This document shows positions 58,206 to 64,000 of a stretch of DNA of 64,000 nucleotides, one piece after another. Where the stretch lies: assembly GCA_027625915.1 (NCBI GenBank), contig JANTQA010000047.1:14136001-14200000 (forward strand). The letters run 5' to 3'. The stretch comes from Anaeramoeba flamelloides (lineage: Eukaryota; Metamonada; Anaeramoebidae). Below the pieces are notes generated by a model. That model was not told the DNA's origin. It searched no databases and saw only the letters and a list, made by a program, of their open reading frames with translations. Within the stretch, counting starts at the first letter, position 1, and each line of letters starts with the position of its first letter. A program made the position numbers and the translations under genes.

Positions 58206-59065
58206 GTTCGATTTTCCAGAATTTAAAAGAATTGAGGAAAACTTTTATGATTTTGCTTGAATTTTTTAAATTTTGGAAAACTCTTATGACTTGTTTTTTT
58301 TTTTAATTTGAGAAATTTTAAGAAAATTTATTAAAATTTCAAAAAATTTCTCAAACTAACAAAAAGTATTGTTAGGTTTTTATAATTCTATAAATAGGGA
58401 GAAAAATTCTTATATTTTCTATTAATTTCTGGAACCAAAAAAAAAAAAAAAAATAGGCACTCAACAAGCACTCGATGAACTTATCAACATTCTTGAATAA
58501 GAATGTTTTTTAATGTATCCAGGTTTAATTATTATTTTTAAATAATTTTGTGAAGTGTCGCCGAGTGTCTTACAGTGCCTAACTTTTCCAGAATTCAGAA
58601 GAATAGAGAAAAATCTATGATTTTGCTCGATTTTTTTAAATTCTGGAAAATCTAACGGCGGTTTTTTTTTGAGGTTTACTGTTTTATTTGTTAAGTGTTC
58701 TAGGTTTTTTTGAGGTTTTGAAATTTTATTTGTGACGTGTTCAAGCCTTTCTTGAGGTTTACTGTTTTATTTGTTAAATATTCTAGGTTTTTTTTGAGTT
58801 TTTCTATTTTATTTCTAAAGCAAAAAAAAAAAAAACCTAACGAAAATCTATTGATTTTCTAAATAAACATAAAACTCAAGAAAATCTAAAAGTGATTTTT
58901 TTTTAATTTAAGAAAATAAAAGAAAATTTCTTAATTTTCTTATTATTTCACAAATTCTAAAAAAAAAAAAACAAGTCATAAAGGTTTTCCCAAATTTAAA
59001 AAAATCGAGGAAAATCAAAAATATTTTACTCAATTATTTTGAATTCTGGAAAACCTAAAGAAAAT
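58206..59065. repeat. Palindromic-module cluster 5
   Basis: About 860 bp of stacked hairpins: CCAGAATTTAAAAGAATTG (58210), CCAGAATTCAGAAGAAT with ATTCTGGAAAA (58590-58660), GTTTTATTTGTTAAGTGTTC repeats (58680-58790), CTAAAG/AAAAAAACCTA hairpins, and AAATTTAAAAAAAT with TTTTGAATTCTGG (58985-59055). Boundary-like words: GGCACTCAACAAGCACTCGAT (58465) and GTGTCGCCGAGTGTCTTACA (58555). Confidence 0.65.
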
Positions 59066-59479
59066 TAGAACTTGTACTATGGTTTAACTGATTAAATGTG
59101 AAATTTTATAATTAATATTCGAATTTAAATATAGTAATTGTTTATGAATCTATAAAATTTTCTTTATTTTTGCTTCTTCAAAGGATTTCTATACTAAATA
59201 AAATCTTTTCCTCCTTAAACCAGCAATTTAATATTTTAAATTAACTCTTTCATTAAGGCTAAGGTTATAATGGAAAAAATAAGTATTTAAAATTGATTTT
59301 TTTTAGTATTGGTTGTGAGAAATTCCCCCACCAAAAATCCAATCAACATAAAAGATAAGATTAAGTTCTAAAAATAAACTATGAAAAATGAGGAAATTTT
59401 TAGAAAAAAGTATCATTTATACAACTTAAGTTTCCAATTCAAATTATTGTGAAATATAATTTTGAAATTTACTAATGAA

Positions 59480-59759
59480 AAATTTCTTCTAATAAAGATC
59501 CAGCCACTTTAAACACACCATTAATCCATTCGCCACAACTGGGAACATATATCTGGGAATCGTTTTTGAATATTCCCTTGATAATAGAAAAATACTATAA
59601 TCCGAAAGAAGAAAACCAAAAAACAATCAAACAAGAAGAAGCTACAATGAATAATAATAATTTAAAAAAAAAGTATTATATGGAAGTTTTAACCCAATCA
59701 ATTACTAATGTTTTAAAAAAAATTATTATAGATAATCGAGGATATTATTATTATTATTA
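59480..59759 (+). pseudogene. Unrecognised coding fragment cut by a MITE
   Basis: An open reading from about 59497: PLIHSPQLGTYIWESFL, then NIPLIIEKYYNPKEENQ and KKYYMEVLTQSITNVLKKI. It has sensible amphipathic composition and ends in a TAT-repeat where a MITE is inserted at 59760. It looks like part of a helical, perhaps armadillo-like, protein, but no family can be named. Neither start nor continuation was found, so it may be a relic exon. Confidence 0.4.
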
Positions 59760-59956
59760 CAATCAGTTTCACTTTTAAGGCACAAACTTTCAACGAAATT
59801 TAAGGCACAATTAAAATCTCAAATTAATACACAAAATTCAGTTTCTTGTAAAATAAATTGTAAAAAAAAAAAATTACAAATTTTGTGCCTTAATTTGGGA
59901 TTTTTCTGTGCCTTAAATTGTGTTGAAAGTTTGTGCCTTAAAAGTGAAACTGACTG
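59760..59956. mobile_element. Hairpin MITE, copy 7
   Basis: 197 bp, flanked by TA. Left tip CAATCAGTTTCAC, right tip GTGAAACTGACTG. TTAAGGCACAA words are conserved in both arms. Confidence 0.9.
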
Positions 59957-60064
59957 TAATATTTTCTTGTTTCTTTTCAAAATATTCCATATTTTAAACA
60001 TAATTTTGCCTCTCATTGAAAATAAAAAATAATAAAATGCACATATTCAGCATTTTAGAGTTTG

Positions 60065-61341
60065 GTATACTTTTAAAATATAGATTTCCAATGAAATTTA
60101 AGACACAATAAAAATTTCGAAATTAAGAGATAAAATTCAAATTCTAGTAAAATAATTTGTGTCAAAAAAAATAAATCTGAAAAATTTACCTTTATTTATT
60201 TTTTTTTTGTGCCTTAATTTTCGTTCAAAGTTTGTGTCTAAAAAATGGAACTAACTGTAATTCTTTAAAAAAGTAGATTATTATTTTTTTTTTAGAAATC
60301 CAAATTTAGGAGTGTATAATTAATATATTGGGTTATGCTTAATAATGAATTTTGATTTTTAGGGTTTGGATTGAAATTTTTATTTCACTTTTTCTTAGTT
60401 ACAGCAAAATAAGATATATAATTTTATTATTAGTTACTTATAAAATTCAAAAATAGTAAAAAAAAAAAAAACTTTATTTTTTATAATTTTCCAAACTCAA
60501 TATAAAACCTTATAGAAGTTTAATATTATTAATATTTTTATAACCAATCATTTACATATAAATAAAAGAAAAAAAATATAAAACGAAAAAAAAAAAAAAA
60601 GATGTGTCAAAAATAATGAAAAGAGTAGTAAAAAAAAGGTATTGATAAATTTGTTGAAATTTCATCAACAATTGTTGATCAATCAAATGAGAAGATAGCA
60701 TAGATCAATTGTATATGATTTTTATATTTAACAAACTCATAAACGAACCATCTATCAACCATTGAAAAAAAAATTCAGATCTAATGAAACAGATTACTTA
60801 ACATAAAATAAGGAAATGAAACCAAAACAAAAAAAGACAAAAAAAGAAATAATAGTTTGTAAAATCAAAATTATTTCCAAATTGAATGTAAAGTCCAGTA
60901 TTGTTATTCGTTCAACTTTTTAAACCCTGTCCAAATTCTTTGAATTTAGTTGAGTTTTGATTTTTATAAGGAGTAATTAATATAATTATGTCTTTTTTTT
61001 TTTTTGTAACCGAGAAAAAGTGAAATAAAAATTTCAATCCAAACCCTAAAAATCAAAATTCATTATTAAGCAACACCCAATATATTAATCTTACACTCCT
61101 AAATTCGGATTTCGAAAAAACTACAAAATGTACTTTTTTAAACAATTACAGTTAGTTCCATTAATAGACACAAACTTTGAACAAAATTTAAGGCACAAAA
61201 ATAATCTCAAACTCATGCTCAAAATTTAAATTCTATGTAATACAAATTGTAAAAAAAAAAATTCCCAAAAATGAGCTTTAATTAGAGTTTTTTGTACCTT
61301 AAATTTCGTTCAAAGTTTGTCCGTTAAAAGTGTAACTGATG
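60065..61341. mobile_element. 1.28-kb inverted duplication ending in MITE copies 8 and 9
   Basis: The left arm (60065-60410) and right arm (61005-61341) are reverse complements. Each consists of an outer, decayed hairpin MITE (60065-60257; 61149-61341; tips GGAACTAACTG/CAGTTAGTTCC), plus a further about 110-150 bp of unique sequence. Shared unique words are CTTTAAAAAAGTA, AAATTTAGGAGTGT, ATATTGGGTT and TTTAGGGTTTGGATTG. The spacer is about 600 bp of A-rich DNA without a frame. It looks like a composite unit, or an inverted duplication that carried the MITE with it. Confidence 0.75.
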
Positions 61342-61588
61342 TATAAAAAAATTTTATTATTTGTTCGATGTGATAAGAACCAAAATAACAAGTCACAACA
61401 CCCCATACACAAGATAATCTTTTTTTTTACAAATTTCAGGGATTGTAAACCTTAAATCAAGAAGATTACCATATATAAATTTATTTTTGGTTGAAGTAAA
61501 AATGTTTTCAAAAGTTAAAAACAAAATCATTTTTTTAAAAAATTTGAACTAATTTCGGGTTTTGTTTCAAACTATAACTTCAATTAAA

Positions 61589-63021
61589 ATGATCCAAAAC
61601 ACAAAACTAAACCACCAATTTCTTCAAGGAATTTTTCACAAGCCAAAATATAAAGATTTAAAAAGAAAGTTAGCAGATTTTGAATTATCATTAGTACTGC
61701 CAATAGGGAAATACATTCAAGGAATTTCACTAACCTTTGAGTTAATTGCAAGCCATTTAATTTTTATTAATAAACAAAAAACAATTTTTGTCACGAGTAA
61801 TGGTGTTGTGGGCAAGATTAAACAAATTGAAAAAAACAATCTTAGAAAAAGCTATTTCATATGTAAAAACGTAATTCCAGCTACTCGGTGTATAATGGGA
61901 ATATTAAATCAAGGCAAATATAAGCAGTACCTTGACTTAACCCAAGATCAACGATTTAAACAAAAACAAAAGCAAAAACAAAAAAAAAATCTCAACAAAA
62001 ATAAAAACAAAAAGAATAAGAAAAAGAAAAAGAAAAACAAAAAAAAGAACCAAGATCAAAACTCCACCGACTTTGATTTTAGATGTAAAATTCTCAATAT
62101 TGAAACAAGGAATTTTGATCTGATTCAAAAAGAAATTAAGGTATACAGTACAAAATTTCCCTTGTATTATAAAGATTGTCCATGGCTGGATTTCATTCGA
62201 GAAAAAAAAAAGCAATGCCAAAAGGAAAAAGAAAGGGAAAAAGAAAAAGAGAAATTAATGAAAAAACACAAATTCAAAAACAAAAACAAAAACAATAATG
62301 GCACTTCAACAAGGCTCCAGCATCGATCAAAACTCACAAAAGAGAGAAAAAACGAATTTATGAAAACGTTTGGGAAATTGAAAAAAGATCCACAGAATTT
62401 TGAATTCTCACAACAGTTTTTAATGTGTGAACAGTTTTATGGATTGAAAATCAAAATATCCAAATTTGTGCAACATTTCATCAGCGACTATTCAGACTCT
62501 GAGAAATGTGGTAAATTTGTTCGTGATTTTATAAAGGAAATTTCAAAGCAATACCGACAGCATCCTATTTATCAAGAAATAATCACAATGTCAAAATTCG
62601 AGTCCAAAATCTGGATTTATAACTTTTTTGAAAATTATATTCTAAATATCATTTATGATAAGGCCATTTTATTGTTAAAAAAGAGTTGGAAAACAGATAA
62701 AGAACACGATTTTATTCAAACCAGAAATAGACTCCGTTTTGTTGAATTGCGCCATTTAGAACAGGACCCTACATCCATTGACCCTGAAGTAATTTCAAAT
62801 GTTATGAAGATATTGCCCCAAATTAACTTAGTAAGATCTCCTTTAGAAAAATTGCAAATGATTTCTGCATGCTCTCATGAAATAAATAAAATGCTTTGTA
62901 AGAAGGGCGTAAAAGGTTTGCTTTTTTCTTACTTTTCCCTTTCCCTTTCCCTTTCTCTTTCCCGTTCCTTTTCCAATTGACATTGCTTTTTTTTTTTTTT
63001 TTAGGTTTTCCAATATACTAA
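61589..63021 (+). CDS. VPS9-domain protein (Rab5-type GEF), 3' end unresolved
   Basis: Start ATG 61589 (MIQNTKLNHQFL). Exon 1 runs to a GTTTGC donor after 62915: 442 residues plus one base. Residues about 1-115 have a strand-rich, unrecognised fold. About 116-155 is a K/Q/N low-complexity loop. About 205-245 is charged KE repeats. About 255-440 is helical and matches a VPS9 domain: FVRDFIKEISKQYRQHP, FFENYILNIIYDKAI, then the diagnostic DPEVISNVMKILPQINLVRSPLEKL and MISACSHEINKML. VPS9 proteins exchange GDP for GTP on Rab5/Rab21 in early endocytosis. The last about 40 residues of the domain (with the usual DD.LP...Y segment) are absent. A 17-base exon at 63005-63021 would end it with GFPIY and a stop. 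Alternatively the next exon lies beyond the window. Read unspliced, it ends at 62980 in an S/L microsatellite. Confidence 0.72.
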
Positions 63022-63295
63022 ATATTGTTCTTCTCTTTCATTTTTTTTTGTTAAGGGATTTGTTTGCTTTGTAGTCTTTAAAATAAATTTGAAAACAGAA
63101 ATATCTGTCATTATTCGAATGAATTTGAGAAAATAAGTAATATATTTTTCTTGATAGGGTGCTAGAAATATCACCCCAGCAAGAAAAATATCTTTGCTTG
63201 TTTTTGAAACAATGACTCAAAAATTTTTAAAACACCGATAATTCATTTGTATTGATACTTATTTATTTTTTATTTTGTGAGTATTGTAATTTAAG

Positions 63296-63888
63296 GTATT
63301 TCCAAAAAAGTGGGGCATTTTTTTTTTACATTTCATAAAAAATAATCTTTGTTAGTGAAAGTATTCATTAATTGGCATTACCAAATTATGTTTAATATTA
63401 ATACCGATTGAATAAATAACTAAGGTATTTATTTAAAAATATGTTGGATGAAATATTTCCAAAAAATGAAAAAAAAAAAAATAGCACTTTTTTTGGAGAA
63501 AACAATGTATGACCAATTTCAATAAAAAACTGGAAATATGGAAAAGGTACAAAGGATTTTTTAAACAATAAAATGCGGTTATATGTTTTCAATTCTATTT
63601 GAAAATATATTGAGATTAAACAAGTTAGGAAAATGATTTTTTTCAATCAAAAAGAAAATAATAAACACCAATTTTCAACCACTAAAAAATATCAGATAAA
63701 ATCGAGATCAGAAAATTTAATATCTTTTATTGCTTTAATACGATATAAAGAAACAAATTGAATTATTACCAAGAATCTATAAATGGCAGTTAATGATTTT
63801 GGATGTTTAAATACTTTTTTTAAGATTGAATTTAAAAGATATATTTTAAAATAAATTTGCCCCACTTTATTGGAAATAGCTTATAAAC
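63296..63888. mobile_element. ~590-bp TIR element (GCTATTTCC family)
   Basis: Left GGTATTTCCAAAAAAGTGGG, right inverted: CCCCACTTTATTGGAAATAGC. A partial copy is at 3371-3450. There is no coding capacity. If the VPS9 gene continues past the window, the element sits in its intron. Confidence 0.75.
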
Positions 63889-63889
63889 A

Positions 63890-64000
63890 ATTGTTAACAT
63901 TTCAATTATTGGATGATTCTAATTTGGTATTTCTTCTCGAATTGATTAAAAAAGAATTTTTTTTTCAAAAATTGAATTTTGGTGTGTTAAAAATTTTGAA
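63890..64000 (+). repeat. Dispersed repeat, truncated by window end
   Basis: Same unit as 38280-38460: GGATGATTCTAATTTGGTAT, TCAAAAATTGAATTTTGG and AAAAATTTTGAA. Its right boundary is outside the window. Confidence 0.6.

Noticed and set aside
59566-60016. Frames spanning MITE copy 7
   Set aside because: They read into the MITE arms and are not continuous genes. Only the upstream fragment is kept as a possible relic.

Overview
The window is eukaryotic nuclear DNA from a very AT-rich protist. Coding sequence sits in islands of higher GC separated by kilobases of A/T-rich DNA full of homopolymer runs. Spliceosomal introns are present (donors GTAAAT, GTAATT, GTAAGT, GTTTGA; acceptors mostly AATAG, TTTAG, TATAG), and TAA, TAG and TGA all behave as stops. 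The protein repertoire (TRIM-like B-box/coiled-coil/TLDc, ankyrin-BTB, alpha-kinase with SPRY, CARMIL-like PH-LRR, VPS9) is what free-living amoebae carry. An Anaeramoeba-like lineage is my best guess, but it is an inference from gene content only.

Nine protein-coding loci can be supported. (1) 3970-6744 (-): an RRM protein with a long RS/RE-rich tail. (2) 11688-12215 (-): two exons of a CTD-interaction (CID) domain protein of the SCAF/Nrd1 type. (3) 14206-16737 (-): 12 ankyrin repeats plus two BTB-like domains, one intron. (4) 24107-26815 (+): a CARMIL-like PH and leucine-rich repeat protein, one intron. (5) 30272-36021 (+): a four-exon double B-box, coiled-coil, TLDc protein whose two long introns hold transposon debris. 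(6) 43318-46572 (-): alpha-kinase plus SPRY. (7) 55060-55976 (-): a two-exon RGG-rich protein with the Friend-of-PRMT1/CHTOP/ALYREF C-terminal motif. (8) 61589 to about 63021 (+): a VPS9-domain protein with an unresolved 3' end. (9) A broken Tc1/mariner transposase at 41435-42979. Three of the host genes (1, 2, 7) belong to nuclear mRNA processing and export. They are kilobases apart and I see no operon-like arrangement.

The remainder is a dense repeat landscape. It contains five 5'-truncated ends of one LINE group with poly(A) tails. It also contains nine copies of a roughly 197-bp hairpin MITE (ends CAGTCAGTTTCAC, TA target). One of these splits the Tc1 transposase, and another has a matching empty site elsewhere in the window. 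Other terminal-inverted-repeat families have copies of about 220, 590, 760, 1030 and 1210 bp. Two paralogous copies of a long dispersed repeat (12745-13690 and 49080-51800) each hold a cluster of small palindromic modules, which is much larger in the second copy. Related clusters lie at 9750, 40280 and 58205. A 1.28-kb inverted duplication (60065-61341) has MITE copies as its outer ends.

No rRNA, convincing tRNA, CRISPR or prokaryotic feature was seen. Long stretches without genes are listed as such.
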